Shown: positions 20,013-30,239, numbered from the stretch's first letter. The stretch is DNA of 64,000 bases from Pseudomonas viridiflava (GCF_900591205.1 NZ_UUPU01000014.1:124001-188000), one strand, 5' to 3'. Program-made: numbers and translations. Notes: a model not told the origin generated them from the sequence alone.

Positions 20013-20378
20013 ATGTCCAAACTCGCAGAATTTCGCCAGCTTGAAAAACATCTCGCCGCACAGCTTGAAGCGCTTGAGGCCCTGAAGGGCGACGCTGGTC
20101 TTAAGAAAGAAATTGAATTCGAAACGAAGCTGCGCGATTTGCTCGCAAAATACGGCTACAGCCTTAAGGACGTGATCAACCTGCTAGATCCACAAGTTGG
20201 CCGTCGCGCTCCAGCTGTCGAGTTCAGGGCAGGCAGCCGCAAGCCTCGTCAGTTGAAGGTCTACAAGAACCCCCACACTGGCGAAGTCGTCGAGACCAAA
20301 GGTGGTAACCACAAAATGCTTAAAGATTGGAAAGCGAAGCACGGCGCCGCGACGGTTGAGTCCTGGCTGACGAAGTGA
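20013..20378 (+). CDS. mvaT: MvaT-family H-NS-like nucleoid protein, copy 1
   Basis: The 121-aa protein starts MSKLAEFRQLEKHLAAQL at an ATG preceded by AGGAAG. An N-terminal coiled-coil oligomerisation region (about residues 1-60, containing LKKEIEFETKLRDLL) is joined by a basic linker to the C-terminal AT-hook-like DNA-binding domain, with the family signature KNPHTGEVVETKGGNHK. MvaT proteins bind AT-rich DNA and silence foreign genes in Pseudomonas. A strong terminator follows. The gene and its upstream region duplicate those at 45211. The low-GC genes just downstream are natural targets, by inference. Confidence 0.92.
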   Translation: MSKLAEFRQLEKHLAAQLEALEALKGDAGLKKEIEFETKLRDLLAKYGYSLKDVINLLDPQVGRRAPAVEFRAGSRKPRQLKVYKNPHTGEVVETKGGNHKMLKDWKAKHGAATVESWLTK

Positions 20379-20393
20379 GTTTGCTTTGAGTAT

Positions 20394-20418
20394 AAAAGGG
20401 CCCTAAAGGCCCTTTTTT
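20394..20418 (+). terminator. rho-independent terminator of mvaT copy 1
   Basis: AAAAGGGCC and GGCCCTTTT form a 9-base stem with a CTAAA loop and a T run, 15 bases after the stop. Confidence 0.88.
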
Positions 20419-20520
20419 GTGATCGTCTAAATTACGCATTCAGCGTTGTACTTTGCTGCCAATGAAATACTAAACAAGGATCAACTCCGCTCACTAGCTA
20501 TAGCCGTAGCACCGTTAGGA

Positions 20521-21909
20521 CTATCGGTTCGAAGTCTTTAGCGCGGTGGCAGTCTCGGCGCTCTCGAGAAAGCCTCGCGCCAATTGCTGATACAACTCAG
20601 GGCCCATTCTTGAACTGATAGCCTTGGCAATCAAAGCGACGGCCATGAGACTGATCACCATACTGTGGCTGTCAATCATCTCCATCACAATGATCGCGGA
20701 GGTGATTGGCGACTGAGTAACGGCAGCCAGAAATCCGACCATGCAGAGTGCAATAGTGGGCTGCGCGGCCAGATGGAATAGCTCTGCGGTATTGGCGCCG
20801 ACTGCGGCCCCTACAGCGAGCGACGGGGCGAAAATACCTCCTGGAATACCAGAGAAGTAGGTCACTACGGTCGCTAAGAAGCGAGTAATGGGGGCGTGCC
20901 ATGGCAGGACTACATCGGATGCGATGACCTGAGAAGTAATGCCGTACCCACTACCGAACGACATTCCGCTGCTCAACCAACCTAAGATGGCGACGACCAA
21001 TCCACAGATGCCGGCAAACCACACCGGGTGCAGGCGCCGCCATTGCCAGATGATGAAGTGTGGATGCCGCTGCGGCCATAACAACATTCGGCTGAACAAA
21101 CCACCCAATAGCCCACACCCAATTCCTATTACTAATGCCGGGACGACTATGTCGAGGTTGATGTCCTGAATGCCAAAGTGACCGAAGTAGTTGTAGTTTC
21201 CCCGCAAGGCAATGGCAACCATCCCAGAGAGAATGATGGTACTAAGAAGAACGCCGCTGGTACGGGTCTCCAGCTTACGTCCCAGCTCTTCTACCGCGAA
21301 TGCGATTCCTGCCAAGGGCGTGTTAAATGCAGCCGCGATACCCGCCGCACCTCCCGCCAGAATGAGATCCTCGCTGCGCACGATTCGCGCGTTCGGCAGG
21401 AAGCGGTGGAAGAAGTGCATGATGGATGCGGCAACCTGAACCGAGGGGCCCTCACGCCCAGCCGAAAAGCCGCCCGTTAGCGCCAAAGTTCCAAGGCTTA
21501 TCTTGGCGAAAGCAATGCGCAGTGAAACCAGTCTGATAATTAGCTTACCTTGACGCGCAAGTCGTGTCGCTGCGATTACCTGAGGAATTCCGCTGCCTTG
21601 GGCGCCCACGAAAAAGCGCGTTGTCAGCCAAACTACGAGCATGCCGATCAGTGGGGTGTAGATAAAAGGCAGCCATGCTCGATCAGCGGTCTGTTGCGCA
21701 AACTGCGCCAAGGCTATATCGGCTAGCCTTGCAAAAGCCACCACCAGCAGCCCGGCAATGGTTGCTGCAATCCAAAGCGTTACCCTGGTGCGCCAGCGCA
21801 TGGAGGCGAAGCCTCGGCGTAATAGCATTATCGGTTTGATCACCCGAAGGGCTCCCCTTGAAGTCGCTGTATTGACCGCAAGACTAACCAAATAAGCAGC
21901 TTGTTCCAA
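20521..21909 (-). CDS. ClC-family chloride channel/transporter
   Basis: The 462-residue frame carries all three ClC selectivity motifs: GSGIPQV, GGFSAGREGPSVQ and GGIFAPSLAVGA, spread over about ten hydrophobic segments. Members move chloride (often exchanging it for protons) across the inner membrane. No C-terminal CBS domains are present. The start is uncertain: TTG at 21909 opens the frame and ATG at 21828 is an alternative that removes a 27-residue N-terminal part. It stands alone between an mvaT copy and a trkH remnant. Confidence 0.88.
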   Translation of the reverse strand: MEQAAYLVSLAVNTATSRGALRVIKPIMLLRRGFASMRWRTRVTLWIAATIAGLLVVAFARLADIALAQFAQQTADRAWLPFIYTPLIGMLVVWLTTRFFVGAQGSGIPQVIAATRLARQGKLIIRLVSLRIAFAKISLGTLALTGGFSAGREGPSVQVAASIMHFFHRFLPNARIVRSEDLILAGGAAGIAAAFNTPLAGIAFAVEELGRKLETRTSGVLLSTIILSGMVAIALRGNYNYFGHFGIQDINLDIVVPALVIGIGCGLLGGLFSRMLLWPQRHPHFIIWQWRRLHPVWFAGICGLVVAILGWLSSGMSFGSGYGITSQVIASDVVLPWHAPITRFLATVVTYFSGIPGGIFAPSLAVGAAVGANTAELFHLAAQPTIALCMVGFLAAVTQSPITSAIIVMEMIDSHSMVISLMAVALIAKAISSRMGPELYQQLARGFLESAETATALKTSNR

Positions 21910-21978
21910 ACAGCTTTGGCCGGGCGGCTCGACAGGCTTTTTTTGCGCCCCTGGGTATTCACCTTCCCATTGAGAGGA

Positions 21979-22402
21979 CTAATACCTCGAAAAAACCGGC
22001 ATGGTGAGTACCAGCACGGTGAGTATCTCCAACCGTCCCAGCAGCATGCTGATGTTGAGCAACCATTTTGCTGCGTCAGTTAATGATGAGAAGTTAACAG
22101 CGGGCCCGATGGTTGTGCCCAAGCCTGGCCCCACGTTGCACACTGCAGTAGCTGCTCGGCTCAATGCTGTCTTCCAATCCAGCCCGATCAAAGAAAGTCC
22201 TAGGGCGATGACTGCAATGGTGATGGTGAAGAAAAATGAGACGGTCATTAACTGGATGGCCGTTGTACTTTTTCCGAATCACTGCACGAGGGTGGAGCAA
22301 CTGCTTCAGGCTACTCACTAACAGAGCACCAACAACCTGGAAACGGAAAATTTTAAGACCTCCAGCCGTCGAAACGTAAGAATGAAATTCGATTCGATCT
22401 GG
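21979..22402 (-). pseudogene. trkH potassium transporter C-terminal remnant, frameshifted
   Basis: Two frames on the - strand together rebuild the C-terminal quarter of TrkH. One frame has STAGGLKIFRFQ and LLHPRAVIRKKYNGHPVND; the next has VSFFFTITIAVIALGLSL, NVGPGLGTTIGPAVNF and MLLGRLEILTVLVL. The frameshift lies near 22245. The N-terminal three quarters are missing, so no transporter can be made. Confidence 0.8.
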
Positions 22403-22924
22403 CTCTATCGAGCGCTGGGGAGATAGAGATTTAGCTGCGGCCTACAACTTAAGAGCTGCTGGCGAACCTCATAGTGCACGCTTTGTCGGCAGTCACCCCG
22501 ACAGACGCCTGAGTCGATACTGCCTTCAAATGCTCCTGCATGCATTTGGCTTGACTATCGCCTTTTGAGGATCCACTCAAGTAGGTGAATCAAACTTTGG
22601 GCTTAGTCGTTGCTCAGACATACCTGAAAGCCCCCTCAAATTTGGAATAAGAGTCGAGAGTAGCTTTTCTACTTGCTTATTCATCCCGGTTAAAAGTTCT
22701 AGCTATAAAATGCTCGCGGCATCAACCAGCGTGGTAGATCTAATGCTGTAACGCGTGATAGGTATGCTTCATCGGGCGAACGGGCGATGAGCAAAATACC
22801 ACCCACTGATTAGGAGATGTAATACGAAGCGATTTAATTAATTCGACATTTACTCAGTTGGGGCGTCCGGAGACGCCGAAAACGCAGCTTTAGCCTCGGT
22901 TACGTGCTCTACGTAAGCATTGTC
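22403..22924. other. gene-free stretch between two pseudogenes
   Basis: No recognisable coding signal is seen on either strand. Confidence 0.35.
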
Positions 22925-23440
22925 CTAGGCAATGGCTGCCAAAGTTTCAAAGCCCAGTGCCAGTTGAAGATGCGGTTCCGTGTAGTCGACAAGGGGGATC
23001 ATTGCCGTTGCTAGGCGCACGAGATCACACGGCTGATTATGGCTATAGGCGTCCGAATGCCTTGCGTCAAGTGATGTCGCATCATAGTCATCGATTACAG
23101 CTTCCGATGTGATCATGCGACAATCCAGGACGTACGGAAATAAACGGCCCCCACCACACTGATTTGTATGCCCAGTGGTCTCAGTTCTTCGTACAACGCA
23201 TCGCTCAATACCTCTACCCCGAACTTAGTAGCAAAGTAAACGCTGAAGCCAGCAGAGAAACGGTAGCCACTTGTTGATGAGATGTTGATCACCTGTCCCG
23301 AGCTTTGCTTAAGCTTATGTGGCAGCGCTACTTGTATGACGTTCAGTACATCGAAGATGTTAGTGTGGAACAGACAGCGCATGTCATTTTCACTGATTTA
23401 TTCACCCTCGGCTGTTACACCGAGGCGGGCGTTATTAATG
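22925..23440 (-). pseudogene. short-chain dehydrogenase remnant
   Basis: The - strand encodes pieces of an SDR oxidoreductase. NNARLGVTAEGE precedes an in-frame TAA; ISENDMRCLFHTNIFD and GQVINISSTSGYRFSAGFS follow, with the YFATK catalytic segment (YxxxK) and LRPLGIQISVV. The C-terminal part (LVRLATAMIPLVD) is in another frame after about 23116. The N-terminal NAD(P)-binding Rossmann glycines are absent. At least one stop and one frameshift rule out function. Confidence 0.75.
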
Positions 23441-23556
23441 TGTGTGGATTCAATCTAACTCATGAATTGCCTCAGCAATAGCGGTATCAATCTGGGTCGT
23501 GTCTGTAACGTCAAGTTAGACTGTAAATAGGCCCAAGGCGTTGGGCGCCGGCAGAT

Positions 23557-23970
23557 ATGCATTACACCGACATCGTCACACTTTCCACGGCATCCGAAGA
23601 CGTTGCAGCCCACTACAGCCTGGGCGTGAAAAGGTTGTTGTTTCTCTGGCCCGTCGCGCAGGATGCACTTGATGCGGCAATGGCCCTCGACCCTGGATTG
23701 GCACACGCACGTTCTGCACTCGCCAGGCTTTTTGCAATTAATGCCAAACGCGGTGAAGCTGAAACCGCTATCGAGCGCGCTTCCAAGTTCGTATATCTAA
23801 ATGGCACCGCAAGGAAGCAAAAATTACCTCGAAACTTGAGTTTATGCATCAATGGCAGACAACAGATGCTTTGGCTTCAGTGGTCAAGCATGGAAATGCC
23901 TGGCCCGACGATGTCGAATTTGGGCTATTCGTATTTCCGGTATGGCGGGTCACGATCAAGCCCTCGGGTG
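23557..23970 (+). pseudogene. tetratricopeptide-repeat protein remnant, frameshifted
   Basis: The first 90 residues resemble the N-terminus of a bacterial TPR protein (STASEDVAAHYSLGVKRLLF, FDAAMALDPGLAHARS-like repeats). Similarity then continues in another frame (TTDALASVVKHGNAWPDDV) after about 23840. The C-terminal two thirds are missing. Confidence 0.55.
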
Positions 23971-24569
23971 GAATAAGATCTTGTAAACATTTAATACGCA
24001 ATTTTTTTGTCTCAGCGGAAATCATTAATTCCGGAAAATAGTAAAAATGAATTTAATAGCAAAAAAATTGCGCATTGTTACGGCGGTCGTAGGTTTTTTA
24101 AAGTGTAAAATTTATAAGCTTTTGATTTGGAAACAACATCTCGGGAGTTATCGATATGGCAGTAAGTGTGCTCCCACGCATTGAAATACTTTAATTCAGC
24201 GGTGCTATTTTAATTTGAAAGATGTATGAAGGTTTTGCGTTCGAGCTTTCAAAGTCTTTAAATATCAGACCAATGATAAGTTATCTTCAAAGAAGTGCAA
24301 ATGACTTCATGGAGCTGGTTGTCAGTTTTGATTGGATAGTATATTTGCTAAATTTTGGTATTTGTATAATGTGTCAGTTTAAATATTTTTTGTGGTTGTT
24401 GTTTTCTTGTTGTTGTGTGTGAGGCTTGACTGCTAAAAAACCTAAAAAAACGAAATTTTCTGATTGAAAGCGACGAATAAATATCTTGCTCTTCACTTTC
24501 TGCGTTAGGTTCTAATATTATAGAAGAAAATTTTAGAAAATAATGGTACAGATCGGAAGTGAATCTAAA
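23971..24569. other. AT-rich promoter-like stretch
   Basis: The composition drops to clearly AT-rich. No convincing gene is seen. It lies upstream of two AT-rich orphan genes and would be a likely binding region for MvaT-type silencers. Confidence 0.4.
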
Positions 24570-25052
24570 ATGAGTGAATTGCTAAAGCAATTGGAAAGTT
24601 ATAAAGAAACTATATGCCGCTGTATTGACAACGCAGATCATATTATCATGACGCATGGTGTTATTAAGCATGAGCTTGATGCGTACAAGGTGCAAATGTT
24701 TGATCTCAAGATGAAAATTGTTAAGCACCCCTTGAATAGTAATCGAGCTGTAGACTTGCAAAATCAACTGGAATATTTAGAGGGTACAACTTTTTCACTT
24801 GCTGAACTTGCTGATAAGGCGTTGTTTACGGCCGTGGGTAGAATCGGTGTTACTCTTGATGAGCTCCGAATTGTTAATGCCGGGTTGCATGGTCAAGCGA
24901 AAGAAGATCTGCCTACTTCGAGCTCGGAATTAGCTATGGTCACTTTGGAAAAATGTAAGATGGATATAGAAGGTGTTTGTGGAAGGCTAATAAATTGCTT
25001 TGCCCTTGAAGAGGGTGTATTGAAAAAAATATTGACACCTAGAAAGATTTGA
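24570..25052 (+). CDS. AT-rich orphan helical protein, paralogue of the gene at 33547
   Basis: The 160-aa protein starts MSELLKQLESYKETICRCID; ATG at 24570 is preceded by GGAAGTGA, a better site than the ATG at 24543. It is predicted to be almost wholly helical. Family not recognised. Its second half resembles the - strand protein at 33547-34008: TAVGRIGVTLDELR here against STIGKLGVAFDELR there, followed in both by a charged helix and a region with a GVCGRLI/DVCESLI motif. It sits 43 bases before the next orphan gene, so they may be co-transcribed. Confidence 0.6.
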   Translation: MSELLKQLESYKETICRCIDNADHIIMTHGVIKHELDAYKVQMFDLKMKIVKHPLNSNRAVDLQNQLEYLEGTTFSLAELADKALFTAVGRIGVTLDELRIVNAGLHGQAKEDLPTSSSELAMVTLEKCKMDIEGVCGRLINCFALEEGVLKKILTPRKI

Positions 25053-25095
25053 TTTTTTAAAGACTCAAGCAACAAGTGGGAAGGATTTTGTAATT

Positions 25096-25515
25096 ATGGA
25101 TCTTGAAGAGTTTTATAAAGAAAACTTGAGGCTTAATCTTGCTGCTGTGGTTAGTTTGATTGATGAGTGTCATGCGCTGCAGTTTTCGGTGCGAATGATA
25201 TCTAGTCTTTTATTTTATAAATCCGATAATATTTACAGTGTAATGCAGCCAAGATCTCATGGTCTAGAGTTTCGTGAGCTCAACAGCGTAGATGCAATAT
25301 TGTTGATAAAGGAATTAAGAGCTTCACTATATAAATTAAACACAAAAGTAAAATCGCTTATTTCAGGAGAGGAAACTAATATTTTTGGGTTTTCCATAAG
25401 CTATTCAGAATGCTCGCGCGAAGAATGTCTTTTACTTCTAAAAGAGTTGGATGATAACTTAAGTCTTTTGGATGCTATGAAGTGCTATTGTGCTAGGTTG
25501 AATAATTTAGATTAA
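25096..25515 (+). CDS. AT-rich orphan helical protein
   Basis: The 139-residue product (MDLEEFYKENLRLNLAAVVS) is rich in Leu, Ser and Glu, predicted helical, and contains several Cys. AAGGA lies 9 bases before the ATG. No family is recognised. Codon use is AT-biased like the preceding gene, suggesting joint acquisition. Confidence 0.55.
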   Translation: MDLEEFYKENLRLNLAAVVSLIDECHALQFSVRMISSLLFYKSDNIYSVMQPRSHGLEFRELNSVDAILLIKELRASLYKLNTKVKSLISGEETNIFGFSISYSECSREECLLLLKELDDNLSLLDAMKCYCARLNNLD

Positions 25516-26097
25516 ATATGGCAACGAAAATTATTAATTGTGCTTTTGCTGTGGGGTCTACAGTCATTATAATTCGGCGAAATTAGATTTTCTCGCTAGT
25601 AGCATAGCGGCTCATCAACTTATCCCGGCTTATCATGAATCGAGTGATGGGTTCCATATCTTATTTATGATTTTTACGTGGAGCTTACAATTCAAATAGA
25701 AGGTTTTCGCAAAAAATAAAGTTTTTAACTGCTAACTAAAAAATTTTTAGTACTCTAGTAACGCTTAGTTCTGTATTAGAGGGATTTTACAGCGGAGGGA
25801 AACGCGATCGCTGATTTCGTGAGAGCACTACTCGGCTGTGGCTCAGGAAATTCTTGATGCCATGGTTCATGGCTGTGGCGGACTGTTTAGATCTTGGTTA
25901 AGATATGCGTGAACGACCTAAAATTTATTGCGCATAGCAGAACAAGTTTGTTTTTATAGTGATAGGTAATAAGTTAACCAAAAGAATTTATTACTGGAGA
26001 CATGTTTAGGAAAACTGATTAGCTGAAAAAACATTAAGAAGTGCTCAACTATTCAGAGTAGAATCGCAACGCGTTTTCAGAGATGGCCTAATACTGG
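25516..26097. other. AT-rich gene-free stretch
   Basis: Nothing recognised. The ECF sigma gene ends at the right border without the usual anti-sigma gene following it here. Confidence 0.35.
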
Positions 26098-26712
26098 TCA
26101 GCACTCTCCCGTTTGATGAAAGCGATCGACCATGGCGAAAACCTTAAGTCTTGCTCTGTGCAACAGTACTCGTACATTAGAGAGATTAAGATTTAGAATG
26201 ACACAGATCTCACTTAACTCTAAGCCTTCACGTTCACGCAATATCAGTACTCCTCTCTGCATATCAGATAAATTGAGCAAAGTGTTCTCTAGGCATCTGC
26301 GCAGCTCATCCTCCATGAGCAAAGCTTCGGGTGAATCATGATGCCAGAAATACGGAGCGATGGCCCAATGACAATCGTCCTGAATAAGGTGATCTTCACC
26401 CTTAGCGCCATCATGTGATGGTAAATCGTACAGCAATATTTCTTTACGATTCTTTTTATATCGACCTTTAGCAGCATTGGCCGTGATGGTCAGCAGCCAG
26501 GTTTTGAGACTGGAGCGCCGTTCGAAACTATCAAGATTTCGCACAACCGATAGCCAAGCGTCCTGTACCGTTTCGTCGGCGTAATGCTTGCCCACAATGG
26601 CACAAGCTACTCCGCGCATAGCGCTTTGGTAAGTTGTAACTAAAACCTTAAAAGCATACTGCTCGCCTTTAAGTAGTTGCTCAAGTAGATGCGCTTCGTC
26701 CGATGTAAGCAT
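26098..26712 (-). CDS. ECF-type RNA polymerase sigma factor
   Basis: The 204-aa protein has sigma region 2 (AFKVLVTTYQSAMRGVACAI, then ADETVQDAWLSVVRNLDSF and LKTWLLTITANAAK) and region 4 (LSDMQRGVLILREREGLEL, EICVILNLNLSNVRVLLHRAR). These regions direct RNA polymerase to alternative promoters. ECF genes like this are commonly followed by a zinc-finger anti-sigma factor. None is seen downstream, so it may be an orphan or may have lost its partner. Confidence 0.85.
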   Translation of the reverse strand: MLTSDEAHLLEQLLKGEQYAFKVLVTTYQSAMRGVACAIVGKHYADETVQDAWLSVVRNLDSFERRSSLKTWLLTITANAAKGRYKKNRKEILLYDLPSHDGAKGEDHLIQDDCHWAIAPYFWHHDSPEALLMEDELRRCLENTLLNLSDMQRGVLILREREGLELSEICVILNLNLSNVRVLLHRARLKVFAMVDRFHQTGEC

Positions 26713-26858
26713 ACAGTACGCTCCGTACCAGCTTTAACCGCTTCAATGATGATATATCAAAAATTTTAATTGATATGCATATATGCTAAAAGCATGCTGC
26801 TATACTGAACCGGTTTCTAGCATGACTAAATATATTTTAAAATAAAGTACAGAGCTTG

Positions 26859-27842
26859 TTACCTGGTTGACGATAAACTAATATTTTTTGCCTTCATCCT
26901 CGCTAAGGCATAAACAGCAAATGTTCGTGGGATGGTAACGCCTATTAAATTTGCAGTTGAGACCAGCAAGCCTAGAGTTCCTTCAATTTCAAGATGCTGA
27001 TAATTTTCTAAATCCTGACCTATCGATGTACCTACATTTCCGAGTTTGCGTGTGATAGCTATTCGTTGTTGTGGATCAATGTCAGGATAAATTTCTAGCT
27101 TTTGTCCAAGGTCTAGGATTTCGCTCATCATTTCAATAAATAAAGTGCGTAAAAATACATCATCAATCATCTGATCTGTGGAGCAATTGCCTAAGAGACT
27201 TACCGGGTTGGAGCAAGCGTAACCCAAAAGTTTTATCCAAATTTCTTCACGAATATTTTCGTGGCTATGAGCATCGAAGCCGGCATCAGAAAAAATGCCT
27301 GCAATTAATGAAACTCTGTTACTAAATCCACCCCCAGGTTCGCCGAAGATGATTTTGGTGCCGGATACATGTTTGATAATTCCTGGAGCTAAGACTTTAC
27401 AGGACGGAAACACAACACAACCCACTACGGCATCAATGGGTAAATTTTTTTCAATTATAGACAACGGATCAACTGAGCTTAAACGCGTGCCTGATAAAAG
27501 TGAAGAGCATTTTAAGAAATACCACCAAGGAAGCCCATTGATCGCAGGAATAATAATCGTCTGCGCACCTATCAGCACGCTTGCTTCTTCGGCAGCATCC
27601 GGTAGCGATGGAGCGTTTACAGCAAAGATTATCATATCTTGAACGCAAAGATCTTTTGGTCTGGATGTGACATTTACTTGAGCAACTAGTAGCTCATCGA
27701 TCGAGTGGAGCTGCAACCCATTTTCTTGTATAGCAGTCAAATTTGCGCCGTGCGCTATTACGGTCACGTCATGTCCAGCAGCAAATAATTTGCACGCTAA
27801 AAAGCCTCCAATCGCCCCAGCGCCCACGACTGCAATTTTCAT
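26859..27842 (-). CDS. ketopantoate reductase (ApbA/PanE) family protein
   Basis: The 327-aa enzyme begins MKIAVVGAGAIGGFLACKL, a GxGxxG NAD(P)-binding motif. The C-terminal helical substrate-binding domain contains EIWIKLLGYACSNPVSLL, with the family's conserved Lys and Asn, and EIEGTLGLLV. A good AGGAAAA site precedes the ATG. PanE reduces 2-dehydropantoate in pantothenate synthesis, but many paralogues act on other 2-oxo acids. The AT-rich, accessory context suggests a paralogue rather than the housekeeping gene. Confidence 0.8.
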   Translation of the reverse strand: MKIAVVGAGAIGGFLACKLFAAGHDVTVIAHGANLTAIQENGLQLHSIDELLVAQVNVTSRPKDLCVQDMIIFAVNAPSLPDAAEEASVLIGAQTIIIPAINGLPWWYFLKCSSLLSGTRLSSVDPLSIIEKNLPIDAVVGCVVFPSCKVLAPGIIKHVSGTKIIFGEPGGGFSNRVSLIAGIFSDAGFDAHSHENIREEIWIKLLGYACSNPVSLLGNCSTDQMIDDVFLRTLFIEMMSEILDLGQKLEIYPDIDPQQRIAITRKLGNVGTSIGQDLENYQHLEIEGTLGLLVSTANLIGVTIPRTFAVYALARMKAKNISLSSTR

Positions 27843-28309
27843 TTTTTTATTTTCCTATTTATTAATTTTAAAAATTTAATGAAGTTACGTAGATTGCTCG
27901 GTAGTACGACCGACCTATTCAATGATTGAAAATCAAGTCTTGTAGCTTATTTAGTTAATAGAGTCAGCCTAAAGTTATGAGTTTTCGTTTCTGAAATCAA
28001 AAAGTCAAAAAAACCTATACTCATCGTTGATAATCGAGCTATCTGCTGAAGCCGTGCTGCCTTTTTTTTGCCGCACTCGGAGTCTATTTTCTGATCAAGT
28101 GAACCTCATCAAAAAAAGTGACAAAAAGATCTGTAAACCTAATTTTCGTATCTTACACGGTTTTGGATCGCTTGAAACAAAATTTAAACGAGTCTTGAAG
28201 CTGACTTAATCGCATTTTGAGTATTTTTGGTATGTTTTAGGTGCTGGTAATAGGCGTCTGGACTTCCGCAACCATCGTAGACATCTGCAGCACACGGTTC
28301 GAGCATTGG
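27843..28309. other. AT-rich gene-free stretch
   Basis: No gene recognised. It contains the promoter region of the reductase gene at its left end. Confidence 0.35.
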
Positions 28310-28700
28310 AGGAAGTCTCTGAGTGCGCAACGATTCACGCCGGAATTCAAGGTCTAAGCAATCAGGCAAACCATTGAACGCGTATACTCCGTCACGGGAA
28401 CAGCCGAGTGCCTCAGCGTATCGACCCGAAGTCTCTAGAAGTGGGTAAAACCGTGACGCCTGGCAAACTGAGAAATAAGACGGAGAATTGCTTAAACCCT
28501 GAAACGATATTTTGCGGCTGGGAGTCGAATTACGACTCTAGGAAGATGAACGCCGGATATTAAAACCAAGGTGGTACATCGCGAGAGAGCCCGAATGGAA
28601 TAGCGTGTTGTGAACGAGCAGCGACATCAATACGCGATTGTTAAGATATGCGGGTGTTTTAAGTTAATCCTGCGAAGTTCTATTAATGGCTACACTAGCT
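28310..28700 (+). pseudogene. IS3-family orfA/orfB-start remnant
   Basis: The + strand reads SAQRFTPEFKV-stop-AIRQTIERVYSVTG and later SVSTRSL, an IS3-type OrfA with several stops. It continues past 28500 in a form like the OrfA-OrfB junction (HRERARMEWR-like, then NEQRHQYAIVKICGCFKL). It is far too decayed to function. Confidence 0.6.
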
Positions 28701-28739
28701 TGTATATGATCGTGAATAACAGAGTGATTAAGTCGTTAG

Positions 28740-29470
28740 GCATGATCAAAGCAATTCTCAGATGTTCGGTATAATAGGCATGCATCACCATGATGCTATA
28801 AACCGCGTCGCTGCACACGTAAGTCTTCTCATCACGCAACTACTGATCGACATGAGTCTCGTTAATCACATACACCGTCGTTTCCGTCAGGCTGTGCGCC
28901 AGGTCGGATGTGTTATCGACGCCGATGTGCGCTTTCTTCCCAAAACGTAGGTACTACCTTTTTCGTCCGATGCATTTCCGGTTCGCGAATGCCATGCTTG
29001 TTCTCGGTTGAACTGAGTGCATGAATGGTAAAGGTATCGACGAGCGTCCCTCTCAGGATCAATCCACGTTTAACCATACGGCCGTTGATGACCTGCAAGA
29101 TCCCACCCGTCAGATCATGTTTGTCCGACAGGCGCCGGAAGTTTAGGGTCGTAGTGTGATCAGGAATTCGATCCAGACGCATCCCTGCGAACTGGGGCAG
29201 AGCCCCGTCGTTTAATAGAGTGATTCTTCAATCGCCGGATCGCTATATTCGAAGCAGTTTTGCATGAAATGACTCGCAGCAAGGCCATCATTTGATATTC
29301 CGTACGTTACTCTTCGCTCTTCGGATAATGCGGCTCAATCTACGTAGTCTGGCCTTGCTACGGCACGACCTGATCTTTTTCCACTAAGAAACGCTCGCGA
29401 CGGATCTTCTTATGTTTGCCAGACTATTCGGCATCCGCTAGGGCCATCTGTTTCATTAGGCTTCAACCGT
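28740..29470 (-). pseudogene. IS5-family transposase remnant
   Basis: On the - strand, fragments in several frames match an IS5-type transposase in order: MKQMALADA and an IEPHYPKSEE segment near 29350-29460, RLDRIPDHTTTLNFRRL, GLILRGTLVDTFTI (first catalytic Asp), SSTENKHGIREPEMHRTKK, and a GVDxxxGLVH-like end. Stops and frameshifts interrupt it throughout. Confidence 0.7.
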
Positions 29471-29504
29471 TCGATTCAAGGGACAAGCATATTTCACCAG
29501 ACTT

Positions 29505-30125
29505 TTAATTTTGTTTCAAAGTGCCCTTGAAATCGACAGGTGGTAAGTTTAAGTTGCTTAATGCAACAGCAACTGCCTGGATCAAAATTTCTGAATCTTG
29601 GGTAATTCGTGCTAAAACTCTAAAACCAAAAAGAACGCTAAGTAAGTGACTCGCCCCCTTATTTGCATCTATCGAAAAATTACTATCCTGTTGATTACTA
29701 ACGGCTAAAAGGCAGTCGAAGAAAAATACACGAATTGTCTCAACCTCTGTAGCTATAGCTAGATGCAAATCAGGATCCTCTCCTGATACTTCAAGAGCTG
29801 AATTTACCAATAAACAACCTCGATGAAGCGGATCATTGATAGTTCGACTTAGTACTTCAAAAAAAAAGGTACTTATTGCCATGCCGGGATTTTGCAACTG
29901 TTCAAGCCGTCTTATTCGCTCACGAACAGAATGATCGAGATAATAATCTAGGGCTCTTCGATATATATTGCGTTTATCACCGAAAGCATTGTAAAGACTG
30001 GACTGGTTGAGACCGGTAAACTTCACAAGATCTCTTGTAGATGTGCGTTCATATCCGCGGCCCCAGAACGCGTCAACCGCAGCGCTCAAAATTTTTGCTT
30101 CGTCAAAAGCGCGAGGACGACCCAT
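29505..30125 (-). CDS. TetR/AcrR-family transcriptional regulator
   Basis: The 206-aa protein starts MGRPRAFDEAKILSAAVDAF; this Met is the family-typical start although the frame extends to 30176. The N-terminal HTH is clear (TSTRDLVKFTGLNQSSLYNAFGDK, shown here in parts: TRDLVKFTGL and NQSSLYNAFG). The C-terminal ligand domain contains HRGCLLVNSALEVSG, seen in regulators of oxidoreductase and efflux genes. Its target is unknown, since both flanks are IS remnants. Confidence 0.85.
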   Translation of the reverse strand: MGRPRAFDEAKILSAAVDAFWGRGYERTSTRDLVKFTGLNQSSLYNAFGDKRNIYRRALDYYLDHSVRERIRRLEQLQNPGMAISTFFFEVLSRTINDPLHRGCLLVNSALEVSGEDPDLHLAIATEVETIRVFFFDCLLAVSNQQDSNFSIDANKGASHLLSVLFGFRVLARITQDSEILIQAVAVALSNLNLPPVDFKGTLKQN

Positions 30126-30239
30126 GATTTCGAGACTCTCTGAAAACTTAATTTCTCGTATGCTACACCTTTCCAAATCATTTGGAACAGAATACTAGCA
30201 TCCCGAGGCTTGCTGGGGGGGGCATGACGCTAGGAGTAA

